From Pseudomonadota bacterium (GTDB taxonomy: Bacteria; Pseudomonadota; Alphaproteobacteria; Rhizobiales; Rhizobiaceae): a stretch of DNA of 64,000 bases. A program made the translations under genes and the position numbers. The stretch is from positions 53,636 through 117,635 of the forward strand of contig JAIUPA010000003.1 of the NCBI GenBank assembly GCA_020161665.1. Direction: 5' to 3'. Below the pieces are notes generated by a model. It searched no databases and was not told the origin of the DNA. It saw nothing but the letters and a program-made list of their open reading frames with translations. Shown one piece after another: positions 18,205 through 26,253 of the stretch (position 1 is its first letter; each line of letters opens with the position of its first letter).

Positions 18205-19128
18205 TCATGCCTTTCGTGCGATGGAGTGAATGCGTCCGCTGGTCTCGTTGCCGAAATAGACACCGAAATTGCCGAGCGAACTTTCAGAGGAAAAGCGGTT
18301 AACGATATCGGCGGTCGCCGAGCTGTCGAAACTTTGAGCGGCGAGGTTTTCAAGGGGAATGAAAGCCCCGCCGCTGGCCGCGCCTTCTCCCACGAAGGCC
18401 CGGTAGACAATATGCTGACGCTGCGTTTTCTGGTCCTCATAGACCGAATAGAGAAAGCCGATGGAAACCGGCAGTCCGGTCAGGTGTTCCAGCGCCTCTT
18501 GAAGCGCGCCGAGCGGTTCACCGCCATCCAGATCGCATCCCGGAAGAGACTTGGTGTCTTCACCGACCATCAAGATGGCACCGTCCCGCTCGATCACGGC
18601 GCTGAGGCAAATCGGTCCTTCCGAGGCCACGCTGACGGCTTTTCCGGCCAGCATCGGCACAAAATAGCTGCCGCGCACATAGCCAAGACCATTCAGCTCG
18701 CTGTTTTCGAACGCCTCGATACGACCGAGCAGAATGACGTGATCCCCGGCCTCGATGACCTGCTCAAGGCTGCAATCAAACCATGCCGCCGTTCCTGCCA
18801 GAACCGGCGCACCGAAGGGTCCAACCTTCCATTCAACCTGGGCAAAGCGATCTTCCGACGGGCGGGCGAAGGTGTTGGAAATCTCCTTCTGGGTTTCCGC
18901 CAGAATATTGATGGCAAAACCGCGCGCCTTGGTCATCGCCTCGAAATTGCGGGAGGTCCGCGCCAGACAGGCGAGCAGAAGCGGCGGATCGAGCGACACC
19001 GAGGTAAAGGAATTGGCGGTAAAACCAAGCGGCTTGCCGTTTTCATCCATGGCTGTCACCACCGTGACGCCGGTGGCAAAGGCCCCGAAAGCGGAACGAA
19101 GGGCACGCGGATCAAAAGACTGGCTCAT
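18205..19128 (-). CDS. Flavin reductase with C-terminal Nudix-like domain
   Basis: A 307-residue protein. Residues about 1-160 are a flavin reductase (FMN-binding split barrel) domain: GAFATGVTVVTA, FTANSFTSVSLDPPLLLACL and GDHVILLGRIE. Residues about 160-300 look like a Nudix fold whose box reads LPGCDLDGGE then ALQEALEHLTGL; the catalytic REuxEE residues are missing. The start ATG overlaps the hydrolase stop (ATGA) with GGAG 8 bases before. It should supply FMNH2 to the monooxygenase encoded next. Inference: TgnA role; the extra domain could sense nucleotide or substrate. Confidence 0.87.
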   Translation of the reverse strand: MSQSFDPRALRSAFGAFATGVTVVTAMDENGKPLGFTANSFTSVSLDPPLLLACLARTSRNFEAMTKARGFAINILAETQKEISNTFARPSEDRFAQVEWKVGPFGAPVLAGTAAWFDCSLEQVIEAGDHVILLGRIEAFENSELNGLGYVRGSYFVPMLAGKAVSVASEGPICLSAVIERDGAILMVGEDTKSLPGCDLDGGEPLGALQEALEHLTGLPVSIGFLYSVYEDQKTQRQHIVYRAFVGEGAASGGAFIPLENLAAQSFDSSATADIVNRFSSESSLGNFGVYFGNETSGRIHSIARKA

Positions 19129-19970
19129 GCTGCACACTCCGGAATGAGAAGCCAGTCACGCATGAGGGCGTTGATGGCCTCGGGGGCGGTAAGGTTGACC
19201 ATGTGGCGATGCCCCTGAATGATGCGCGCAACACCCCGCGGGGCAAGCGCTGCCATCTGGCGGGACATGTCCGGCGTCGAATTCGGGTCGCCGCTTCCGG
19301 TCAGGAAAAGCGCCGGGCATTTCACTTTCGGCCATTCATAGGCATAGACGGCGTCACCACCGGCAAAGGCACTGTAAGCCGTTGCATAATTCTCGCGGTT
19401 CATGCCGCTCAGCCAGGCGCGGGTCAGCGCGCGCGGCACCCGGCTCGCCTGCGTATCATCAAACCAGCGCTGCACCGGGCCATCCACGTCAATGCCGTCT
19501 TCGGCAATCGACTTGGCACGCTCCAGAACCGCTTTCTTGGCACTGCGGTCGCGGCAGAAAACGCCATTGAGCAGGGCCACGCGGCGAATGCGCTCGGGAT
19601 AAACGGCAGCCGCACCACCGGCAATCAGTGCCCCCATGGAATGGCCTGCAACATTGACGCGGTCGAGTGACAGCGCATCAAGGAACGTCCTGAACCAGCC
19701 CACAAAGGCGACGATATCGCTGCCAACGGCAAGCGGGGCGCTTTCACCATGCCCGGGCATATCGACAGCGATCACCCGATGCGTTTCGCTGAGGACATCG
19801 ATCTGTGGTTCCCAAGCTTCAAGCCGCATACCGACCCCATGGATCAGCACCAGAGGCTCACCCGTGCCGCGCTCGTGATAGGCCGAGCCATTCGCCGCGA
19901 TGCGGCGCTCCAGAACAGGGGCCTTGAAAGCAGGATCAGGCATGGTTGCGACCGCCATCTTGGGTTCCAT
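19125..19970 (-). CDS. Alpha/beta hydrolase
   Basis: A 281-residue alpha/beta-hydrolase-fold enzyme. Oxyanion region LIHGVGM, nucleophile elbow VAGHSMGALIAGG, acid in FLTGSGDPNSTPD and a C-terminal GHRHMVNLTAPEAIN with the catalytic His. ATG at 19970 is chosen; ATG at 19958 (MAVATMPDP) is equally possible because ribosome binding sites are weak for both. The next gene upstream stops 5 bp before. Inference: TgnC role, hydrolysing the acyclic N-formyl enamine to succinate semialdehyde, methylamine, formate and CO2. Confidence 0.86.
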   Translation of the reverse strand: MEPKMAVATMPDPAFKAPVLERRIAANGSAYHERGTGEPLVLIHGVGMRLEAWEPQIDVLSETHRVIAVDMPGHGESAPLAVGSDIVAFVGWFRTFLDALSLDRVNVAGHSMGALIAGGAAAVYPERIRRVALLNGVFCRDRSAKKAVLERAKSIAEDGIDVDGPVQRWFDDTQASRVPRALTRAWLSGMNRENYATAYSAFAGGDAVYAYEWPKVKCPALFLTGSGDPNSTPDMSRQMAALAPRGVARIIQGHRHMVNLTAPEAINALMRDWLLIPECAA

Positions 19971-19974
19971 CGTC

Positions 19975-20577
19975 TTACACGCCAGCCGGGTTGGCCACAT
20001 CCTGACCAAGATCGCGAAGGTCCTGATAGCGATCGCCGATCCGGTGATGCGGACGCCCGCCAACCGAAGCACCAAGGCCAATGACGATTTCGTCTGCGGC
20101 GGGCGCATCGGCAATCGACGTATGGATCGTCAGGTAATGCGAACGGCGACCTTCATCATTCTTGTCCATCAGCGGGATCATGATGGCCGTGTTGGCAGGC
20201 CCACGCGTATTGGTGAAAGCCAGATAGGACTTCGCGCCAACCGCCGTGCGGTAATGATTGCCGAAGCGCAGCGTGTGAATGAGCGCAGAGGCATGCTCGA
20301 CCTCGCCATCCAGCCCCACCACGGCCACCTTGCCATAGGCCTCGACAGCCTCGCCGGAGCCAACGGCATCAATGATCATTTTCGTCAGAAGTTCGCCGAG
20401 CACCGGGGCTGCGGCATGGATTTCCGGCTTCAGGTTCTCAACGAACCCCTGCCCGGCCCACGGGTTCTTCACCACGGCGAAGGCCGAATAAAGCTTCAGC
20501 GGAACCGGAGCGGCCTTGCCCCCCTCAATGAGCGTGGTTTCCACCTGCAGCAAGGTCTTGCGGATCTGGATCGTCAT
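19975..20577 (-). CDS. DUF1185 family protein (so-called amino acid synthesis family)
   Basis: A 200-residue protein with the DUF1185 pattern: an N-terminal QIRKTLLQVETTLIEGG, ending in a Gly-rich IVIGLGASVGGRPHHRIGDRYQDL. Biochemical role unknown; relatives occur beside ring-cleavage and amide-hydrolysing enzymes. It is the first gene of the minus-strand catabolic operon, 24 bp downstream of a palindromic operator. ATG at 20577 has AAGGGG upstream. Inference: an accessory hydrolase or isomerase of the same pathway. Confidence 0.83.
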   Translation of the reverse strand: MTIQIRKTLLQVETTLIEGGKAAPVPLKLYSAFAVVKNPWAGQGFVENLKPEIHAAAPVLGELLTKMIIDAVGSGEAVEAYGKVAVVGLDGEVEHASALIHTLRFGNHYRTAVGAKSYLAFTNTRGPANTAIMIPLMDKNDEGRRSHYLTIHTSIADAPAADEIVIGLGASVGGRPHHRIGDRYQDLRDLGQDVANPAGV

Positions 20578-20600
20578 CGGATGCCCCTTTTCTATTCTTG

Positions 20601-20632
20601 TATTATGGTATGCCATAATACCGTTATGTCAA
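20601..20632 (-). promoter_or_regulatory. Promoter and GntR-type operator of the monooxygenase operon
   Basis: On the minus strand a perfect TTGACA (20632-20627) is 16 bp from TACCAT (20610-20605). The -10 region is embedded in a near-perfect 20-bp palindrome, TATTATGGTATGCCATAATA (20601-20620; 18 of 20 positions symmetrical). The position predicts repression of the whole operon. The rest of the 369-bp gap up to 20946 contains one more operator copy and no gene. Confidence 0.75.
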
Positions 20633-20802
20633 GCAGCTCTCTTTCGTCGCTTCCCCAAAAAACAGAAGAAAAGATTTTTTGATTACAATTCAGGGATTTA
20701 ATAAGGACCATCTGGGAACGATCCGCCCCATCTGACTGAAAATACCGGGACCGGCCACGCATCCGGCACGCAAAATCCCCGCCGTAGGCCATCTCATCAA
20801 AT

Positions 20803-20814
20803 ATGGCATACCAT
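20803..20814. promoter_or_regulatory. Second GntR-type operator half-kilobase region copy
   Basis: ATGGCATACCAT repeats the palindrome core of 20601-20620 about 195 bp upstream of it, between the divergent-looking operator and the end of the gntR gene. Spacing would allow looping by a dimeric GntR protein. Confidence 0.6.
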
Positions 20815-20946
20815 CACACTGAATACAGCGATCCGTCAAGCGGATTACCGCAGTCAAATCATTGATTTTGCTTTGATATTTTTGCGTAAAACGACCCTCC
20901 GCCGCATCTGGAACAGATGCAACGGTTCTGGTGGTCGCAAAACCCG

Positions 20947-21648
20947 TCAGGCGTCGTTTTCAGCCTTCTGGGCAGACAAGACGGCCTCGGCAATGGCGCA
21001 GGCCGCAGCAACATGGTCCAGCGCCGCCTTGGCGGCCGCATCCCCATCACCGTTGCGAATGGCCTCAACGATGCGCTCCATCTGCTGCGGGCCTTCGGTG
21101 TCACGGTTACGGGTCTTGATCGTCATCGAACGAAGATGATTGATGCGCACGGTCAGCAAGTTGACCACGCCCCATGCGACGTGCCGCTTCACCTGGCTGA
21201 AAAGCGTCTGGTAAAAGGCCGTAGTCTGGGTCAGGACCCCATGCATATCCTTCGTGGCATAGGCGGCGCGAATGGCGTCCAGCGCCGCCTCAAGCGCTGC
21301 GATGGTGGCGGGGTCGCGCTGCTCGGCACACAGGCGCGCCGCCATGCCTTCCAGAGCGCCGCGAATTTCGTAGATCTGGCGTGCCTCATCAAGATCGAGA
21401 ACAGCAACAATCGGCCCCTTATTGGGCTGATTGGCGACCAGTCCTTCGGATTCCAGATGGCGCAGCACTTCGCGCACGATGGTGCGGCTCACCCCCAGCT
21501 GCGCACAGAGGTCACGCTCCACCAGACGGTCGCCGGGCCGGAAATAGCCCTCGACAATGGCATCGCGAACCTTGTCGAGCGCCAGTTCGCGCAAGGTTTT
21601 TGCCGGACGCTCAACCCTGATGGCACTCTCTTCAGGCATCGAAACCAT
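20947..21648 (-). CDS. GntR family transcriptional regulator, FadR/FCD subfamily
   Basis: A 233-residue repressor. Residues about 20-80 form the winged helix: LALDKVRDAIVEGYFRPGDRL, VERDLCAQLGVSRTIVREVLRHLESEG. The C-terminal FCD helical domain has the usual Asp/His ligands region (EIRGAL...HHVAWG..). Start at 21648 keeps AAGGGG 5 bases before; ATG 21651 and 21639 are alternatives. A TGGCGTACCA site lies about 50 bp upstream of the gene and two others flank its far end at the operon promoter, so it is the probable local regulator and autoregulator. Confidence 0.9.
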   Translation of the reverse strand: MVSMPEESAIRVERPAKTLRELALDKVRDAIVEGYFRPGDRLVERDLCAQLGVSRTIVREVLRHLESEGLVANQPNKGPIVAVLDLDEARQIYEIRGALEGMAARLCAEQRDPATIAALEAALDAIRAAYATKDMHGVLTQTTAFYQTLFSQVKRHVAWGVVNLLTVRINHLRSMTIKTRNRDTEGPQQMERIVEAIRNGDGDAAAKAALDHVAAACAIAEAVLSAQKAENDA

Positions 21649-21699
21649 CATAACCCCTTGCACTGCGCAAAACCGATCTCACCGCGTAAAACGATAATA

Positions 21700-21709
21700 T
21701 GGCGTACCA
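21700..21709. promoter_or_regulatory. Third copy of the GntR-type operator, upstream of gntR
   Basis: TGGCGTACCA within AATATGGCGTACCAAG, in the 179-bp gap between the flavin oxidase stop and the gntR start. Position fits autoregulation. Confidence 0.6.
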
Positions 21710-21827
21710 AGAACGCAACCGCGCCGCAAGCCGGTTTCAGGGTCAGGAAGGGTGACGGCGGGCGTCATCCCCCGGATGTGCACAGGTGACGGAAGGTCGA
21801 GACCGGCAAAGCGGCCTCGCACCCGTT

Positions 21828-23150
21828 TCAGGTCAGGCCGAGCCGGTCCTTGAGGCGGTAATACGGGAAGATATAGCGGGCCGCTTTTGCCTTGATGGAC
21901 CATAGGGCAATGTCGTGACGCTGGTCGTAAACGTTGACCGGCACATCATCGAGCGCGCGCTTCCCGGCCATGAACTCACCCATGACGCGCCCGAGATTCT
22001 GCGCGAGATTGACGCCACGCGTCGAAAACCCGCCAACCGAAAAGACGTTGCGCCCCAGCCGCAGGATGTGCGGCAGGTAGCTTTCCGTCACGGCGCAATA
22101 GCCTTCCCAATAGCTTTCGACCGGAATGTCGGCATCGGTCAATTGCGGGAACAGCATCTTCATGCGGGCACGCGCATGGTCCTCGCCATAGGCCACATGG
22201 TCGCCCATCGCAAACACCGCACCGCCGGAAATCAGGCGGCCATCGGCATCCAGACGCCCGAAGCCGCCGGATTTGCGAAGATCGGTAAAGCACATCTGCG
22301 TCTTGAGGATGCTCTGACGCAGCGCGTCGCTCAATGGCTTCGTTGCGACGTGGTAGAGATAGACCGGGATCACGGATTTCTGGATGGCGGGCAGGAAGTC
22401 ACCCATATAGGCATTCGTGGCAAACAGGGCCGAACGCGCCGTCACCTTTGCCGCGCCACAGCGAACCACCACGCCCTGCGCCGTTTCCTCAAAGCCCGAG
22501 ACCGCACTGTTTTCAAAAATACGCACGCCGCATTGCTCCGCAGCCCGGGCCAGACCAATGGCAAGGCCGTAGGGGTTGACGGTGCCGCCTTCCCCATTCG
22601 ACCAGCCGCCGATATAGCCCTTGGCCCCCGTCAGATCGGCAACGTCGGCAGGCGAGTGCCATTCCACATTGGCTCCGAGCGCCTTCCATTCGTCATGCAC
22701 CTTGCGAACCTTCTGGAGCGACGTTTCGGAATGGGCAGGCTGCAGCCAGCCGTTCTGGACGGCGGAGCATTTGATCTGGAACTCCTCGATCTGGCGAAAC
22801 ACCGCATCGGCACCGTGCAGCACAAGTTCGGAAAGGGCACTGCCCTTGCGTTTGCCCACAGCTTCGGCCACGGCCGAAGGCGTGACCCCGCCGGGAAAGT
22901 GCGGAACATTATAGCCGCCGTTTCGCCCCGCTGCACCGTTTCCGACGCGCCCCGCCTCAAGCAGGATGACACGCAATCCGTTGCGGGCCGCATGGATCGC
23001 GGCGTTCAGGCCGGAATAGCCGCCACCGATGACGACGAGATCAGCGGTCTCCTCGCCTGCGAGTGTCGGGTAGTCGCGCACGGTTGCCTGCAGGGTCTTC
23101 GTCCAGATGACGCCTTGCATGGTGGGATCGATCGGGCTTGCCATGGACAT
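21828..23150 (-). CDS. DAO-family FAD-dependent amine/amino-acid oxidoreductase
   Basis: A 440-residue flavoenzyme of the D-amino-acid oxidase/gamma-glutamylputrescine-oxidase family. FAD-binding VVIGGGYSGLNAAIHAARNG near residue 38, LLEAGRVGNGAAGRNGGY (second flavin motif), a GWLQPAHSE substrate region, and a C-terminal GGFSTRGVNLAQNLGR FAD contact. ATG at 23150 begins MSMASP. It would oxidise an amine to an imine; RidA, SDR and ProC genes upstream in the same strand could process the imine. A paralogue lies at 36383-37672. Substrate unknown. Confidence 0.87.
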   Translation of the reverse strand: MSMASPIDPTMQGVIWTKTLQATVRDYPTLAGEETADLVVIGGGYSGLNAAIHAARNGLRVILLEAGRVGNGAAGRNGGYNVPHFPGGVTPSAVAEAVGKRKGSALSELVLHGADAVFRQIEEFQIKCSAVQNGWLQPAHSETSLQKVRKVHDEWKALGANVEWHSPADVADLTGAKGYIGGWSNGEGGTVNPYGLAIGLARAAEQCGVRIFENSAVSGFEETAQGVVVRCGAAKVTARSALFATNAYMGDFLPAIQKSVIPVYLYHVATKPLSDALRQSILKTQMCFTDLRKSGGFGRLDADGRLISGGAVFAMGDHVAYGEDHARARMKMLFPQLTDADIPVESYWEGYCAVTESYLPHILRLGRNVFSVGGFSTRGVNLAQNLGRVMGEFMAGKRALDDVPVNVYDQRHDIALWSIKAKAARYIFPYYRLKDRLGLT

Positions 23151-23241
23151 GATCAGTGACTTTCGGTGGTTGTCAAAAAGAGGGTTGGGAAAGGGGTCTG
23201 GAAGGGTCGGTTCACGTCTGATGGTTTCAGGTCTGCCTCCA

Positions 23242-24162
23242 TCAGGGTAGTGGCGCTGGCAGGTCGGCCTGCGCGGCAGGCTCGGACTTCTGCGCCTTGC
23301 GATACGAAATGAAGAGACCAGCAACGACGATGATGGCCGCGCCGATGATCATGTTGCTGCCGGGCCTGTCACCAAAGAACAGGAAGCCGAACGCCATTCC
23401 CCACAGAAGCAGCGTGTACTGGAACGGGGCCAGAATGGAGACAGGCGCAAGTTTCAGCGACCGCGTGATGACGAGATGGGCCAGCGCGCCGATAACACCG
23501 AGCAACAGCATGGAAAGGCCTTGCGACAAGGTCAGGGGTCGCCAGTCGAACACGGCGGCACACCCAGCCAGAAGAAAGGTCGCAAGCCCCTGATAGATGC
23601 CGAGCGTGGCATCCCCCGTGCTGGCCAGAAAGCGGTTGAGGACAAGCGTCAACGCATAGGCAAGCCCGCCCACCAGAGCAAACCAGGCCGGCGCGGAAAA
23701 TGCCGATGTCGAAGGATCGAGCGCAATGACGATCCCGACAAAGCCAATCAGAACCGCGCTCCAGCGTCGCCAACCGGCCCGTTCGCCAAGGAGGAAATGC
23801 GAGGCAACGGTCATGTAGATTGGACCTGCCATATAAAAGGTCATCACATCGGCCAGCGGCAGATAGATGATCGCGGCATAGAAAAGAAGGGTGTCAACGG
23901 TAATGAGAAGCGCCCGAATCATCTGCACGAGGGGCCGGTGAACATGGCGAAACGGCGTTTCGTTCTGCTGGCGCACCAGCGGCACGAGGATCAAGAATGC
24001 CCCGATGGCACGGATGACAAGCACCTGCCCCAGACCAAAGCTGGCAACCAGCATCTTGGCCACGGCGTCATTCAGCGCAAACAGGAAGTAGCCGACCATC
24101 ACGAGGATGATCCCCATCGTGAGGGCATGCCGATTGTCGGGACGGAAAAGATTGCGAAGCAT
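23242..24162 (-). CDS. DMT superfamily transporter (EamA domains)
   Basis: A 306-residue inner-membrane transporter with about ten transmembrane segments in two EamA halves (from about residues 12-140 and 155-290). Family members export or import amino acids, polyamines and drugs. ATG at 24162 gives the normal family length; ATG at 24228, overlapping the RidA stop, would add 22 residues. Lies between the flavin oxidase and RidA genes, so it probably moves a pathway metabolite. Confidence 0.87.
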   Translation of the reverse strand: MLRNLFRPDNRHALTMGIILVMVGYFLFALNDAVAKMLVASFGLGQVLVIRAIGAFLILVPLVRQQNETPFRHVHRPLVQMIRALLITVDTLLFYAAIIYLPLADVMTFYMAGPIYMTVASHFLLGERAGWRRWSAVLIGFVGIVIALDPSTSAFSAPAWFALVGGLAYALTLVLNRFLASTGDATLGIYQGLATFLLAGCAAVFDWRPLTLSQGLSMLLLGVIGALAHLVITRSLKLAPVSILAPFQYTLLLWGMAFGFLFFGDRPGSNMIIGAAIIVVAGLFISYRKAQKSEPAAQADLPAPLP

Positions 24163-24227
24163 GCCGGGCACCCTGGGACGGCTCGAACGGGCAGACAGGC
24201 CGCCGGGTGAAACCGGCGGCCGATCCA

Positions 24228-24620
24228 TCAGGCGCCGCAGCCGATCACAGCCGTGGCCGAGATTTCCACCTTGACGTTGGGAACCGGGAACTGAACGACA
24301 AGCGCCGCATTGGTCGGCAGAATATCGCCGAAGATGTCCTTGAGCGTCGGACCAATGGCCGCAAACACTTCAGCCGAGGTCACATAGGTCGTGATCTGGA
24401 CGACATCCTTCAGCGAAGCGCCTGCCTTTTCCAGCCACGGCTCGATGTTGCGGATCACCTGACGGAGCTGTTCCACCGGATCGGGGCTGCATTCACCCGT
24501 CTGGAAGTTCACGCCCACCGTCCCGGAAACGTAAACCGTGTCCCCCACTTTCACGCAGCGGGAATAGCCGAAAGCTTTCTCGAAAGAGGAACCGGAAGAA
24601 ATGTTGATGCGCTTCGTCAT
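24228..24620 (-). CDS. RidA family enamine/imine deaminase
   Basis: A 130-residue RidA/YjgF/UK114 protein hydrolysing reactive 2-imino or enamine intermediates. Conserved pattern seen: GYSRCVKVGDTVYVSGTVGV near the start, QLRQVIRNIEPWLEKAGASLKDVVQITTYV in the middle, and KVEISATAV at the end. The Arg of the classical RidA active site (expected in the ..R..V.. segment near residue 105) is not in its usual context, so it may belong to a non-canonical subfamily. ATG at 24620 has AAAGG before it. Confidence 0.88.
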   Translation of the reverse strand: MTKRINISSGSSFEKAFGYSRCVKVGDTVYVSGTVGVNFQTGECSPDPVEQLRQVIRNIEPWLEKAGASLKDVVQITTYVTSAEVFAAIGPTLKDIFGDILPTNAALVVQFPVPNVKVEISATAVIGCGA

Positions 24621-24668
24621 GGTCAAAGCCTTTCATGCCTGAAGAGAAGGGTTGGGAATGGCAAAATG

Positions 24669-25409
24669 TCACCAGGTGTAGCCGTTCGCGATCCAGCCAC
24701 CATCGACCGGAAGAACGATGCCGTGGATCATCGAAGACTCGGGAGAAGAAAGAAACGCCGCCGCCGCCGCGATTTCATTGGGCTCGGCAATGCGGCCAAG
24801 CGGCGTACGATTGCGAACGCCCGTCAGATTGTAGATGCCGCGGTCGATGAGGTCCTGCACCATCGGAGTACGCACGCCGGTCGGGGCCACCGCATTGACG
24901 CGGATGCCGAGCGGGCCCCATTCGGTTGCCAGCGACTGCATCATGTTGTGAACGGCACCCTTGGACGCGCAATAGGCCGTGCGCTTCGGTGCGCCGACGG
25001 AGCCATAGACCGAGCCGATGAACACGATGCTGCCACCGCCGTTTTCGCTCATATATTTGGCGGCGCGCTGGGCCGGCAGGAAGCTTCCCAGAACATTGAC
25101 CGCCATCATGTCCATGAAGGCTTCGGCCGTCACGTCAAAGGCGGGTTCAACCGCAACGATCCCGGCGGACGTGACCACGGTATCCAGCCCGCCAAAGGTT
25201 TCAATGGTGAGGGCAACGGCGGCATCGACATCCGCCGGGTTCCTGACATCGCCTTCAATGGCGAGCACATCGCTCCCGAGCTTTTCGCGCGCTTCGGCAA
25301 CAGGGCCACGATCCATGATGGCGACCTTGTCGCCGCGACGAACAAAATGTTGCGCGGTGGAGAAGCCGATGCCCTGTGCGCCACCCGTGATGAGGCTGAT
25401 CATTTTCAT
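24669..25409 (-). CDS. SDR family NAD(P)-dependent oxidoreductase
   Basis: A 246-residue classical short-chain dehydrogenase. Cofactor motif TGGAQGIG at residue 8, N-S-A-G equivalent (VTSAGIVA), catalytic Ser in FIGSVYGS, and YCASK with the active-site Tyr and Lys. Asp after beta-2 (MDRG) favours NAD. Located between RidA and ProC genes, so it likely reduces or oxidises a carbonyl or alcohol in the same pathway. Substrate unknown. Confidence 0.9.
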   Translation of the reverse strand: MKMISLITGGAQGIGFSTAQHFVRRGDKVAIMDRGPVAEAREKLGSDVLAIEGDVRNPADVDAAVALTIETFGGLDTVVTSAGIVAVEPAFDVTAEAFMDMMAVNVLGSFLPAQRAAKYMSENGGGSIVFIGSVYGSVGAPKRTAYCASKGAVHNMMQSLATEWGPLGIRVNAVAPTGVRTPMVQDLIDRGIYNLTGVRNRTPLGRIAEPNEIAAAAAFLSSPESSMIHGIVLPVDGGWIANGYTW

Positions 25410-25427
25410 TTCCTTCCAGAGTTGATC

Positions 25428-26243
25428 TCAGTGGGATTGTCCAAGTTCGACGCTGCGATCACGCGCCGCCCGCGTGGCCTCCGCCACCAGCTTTGCGGTC
25501 CGTTCGTCGTGCATGAAAACAGCAAGGGCGGCGGCGGTCGTGCCGCCTGGGCTCGTCACCTGTCGGCGCAGCGTAGCAGGATCGACCGGCGCCTCCATGG
25601 CGAGCCGCCCGGCACCGCGCACCGTCTGCTTGGCCAGAAGCGAAGCCGTCTCCGCCGGAAGGCCGAGCGCAATGCCCGCATCCGTCAAGGCCTCGATAAA
25701 GTGGAACACATAGGCAGGCCCCGAACCGGAAATCGCGGTGACCGCATCCATTTGCGCCTCGTCATCGATCCACGCCACCAGCCCCGAGGTTGACAGCAAC
25801 TGGCTGACCAGCGTTTCCGCATCCTTCGTCACACCGTTGCGGGCAAAGAGAACCATCATGCCTTCGCCGATCGCGGCAGGCGTATTCGGCATGCAGCGGA
25901 TGATGGCCGCCCCATCGGGAAGGCTCTTCGCCATGGCGGTGGATGTCACCCCGGCAGCCACGGACACGAAGGTCACGCCGCGCGTAGCAAACGCCGCGCA
26001 TTCGGCCAGAATCGCCTCGACATAATGGGGTTTAACCGCAATGAACACGATCTCCGGCTGGAGATCCGGCGGAAGGTCGCCAAGCGAGGACACGGCCAAA
26101 GCCCCGGCAGCGGCAGCCCGCTCCCGCAGCGCGTCCGCCGGTTCCACCACATGAACGGCAAGCGCCGGGTCTTCGCTCAGCCAGCCCTGAAGCATGGCAA
26201 AGCCCATATTGCCGCAACCGATAAGAAGAAGGGTGTGGGACAT
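25428..26243 (-). CDS. proC: Pyrroline-5-carboxylate reductase
   Basis: A 271-residue enzyme using NAD(P)H to reduce pyrroline-5-carboxylate to proline. The Rossmann motif is IGCGNMGFAML; IAVKPHYVE, MPNTPAAIGEGMM and the C-terminal family signature (SGPAYVF..., TVRGAGRL, VTSPGGTT) are intact. Its placement between an SDR gene and a lipoyl-domain protein rather than in a biosynthetic context suggests catabolic use on a cyclic imine. A shorter ProC-like relative is at 43370-44131. Confidence 0.92.
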   Translation of the reverse strand: MSHTLLLIGCGNMGFAMLQGWLSEDPALAVHVVEPADALRERAAAAGALAVSSLGDLPPDLQPEIVFIAVKPHYVEAILAECAAFATRGVTFVSVAAGVTSTAMAKSLPDGAAIIRCMPNTPAAIGEGMMVLFARNGVTKDAETLVSQLLSTSGLVAWIDDEAQMDAVTAISGSGPAYVFHFIEALTDAGIALGLPAETASLLAKQTVRGAGRLAMEAPVDPATLRRQVTSPGGTTAAALAVFMHDERTAKLVAEATRAARDRSVELGQSH

Positions 26244-26253
26244 GGCGCGCTCC

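Noticed and set aside
17404..19218. A 604-residue plus-strand open frame across the LLM, flavin reductase and part of the hydrolase genes.
   Set aside because: It is opposite three convincingly assigned genes and has no recognisable motif; open frames of this length are expected opposite GC-rich genes.
24207..25793. A 528-residue plus-strand open frame opposite RidA, SDR and ProC genes.
   Set aside because: Antisense to three conserved enzymes with intact motifs; typical mirror composition.
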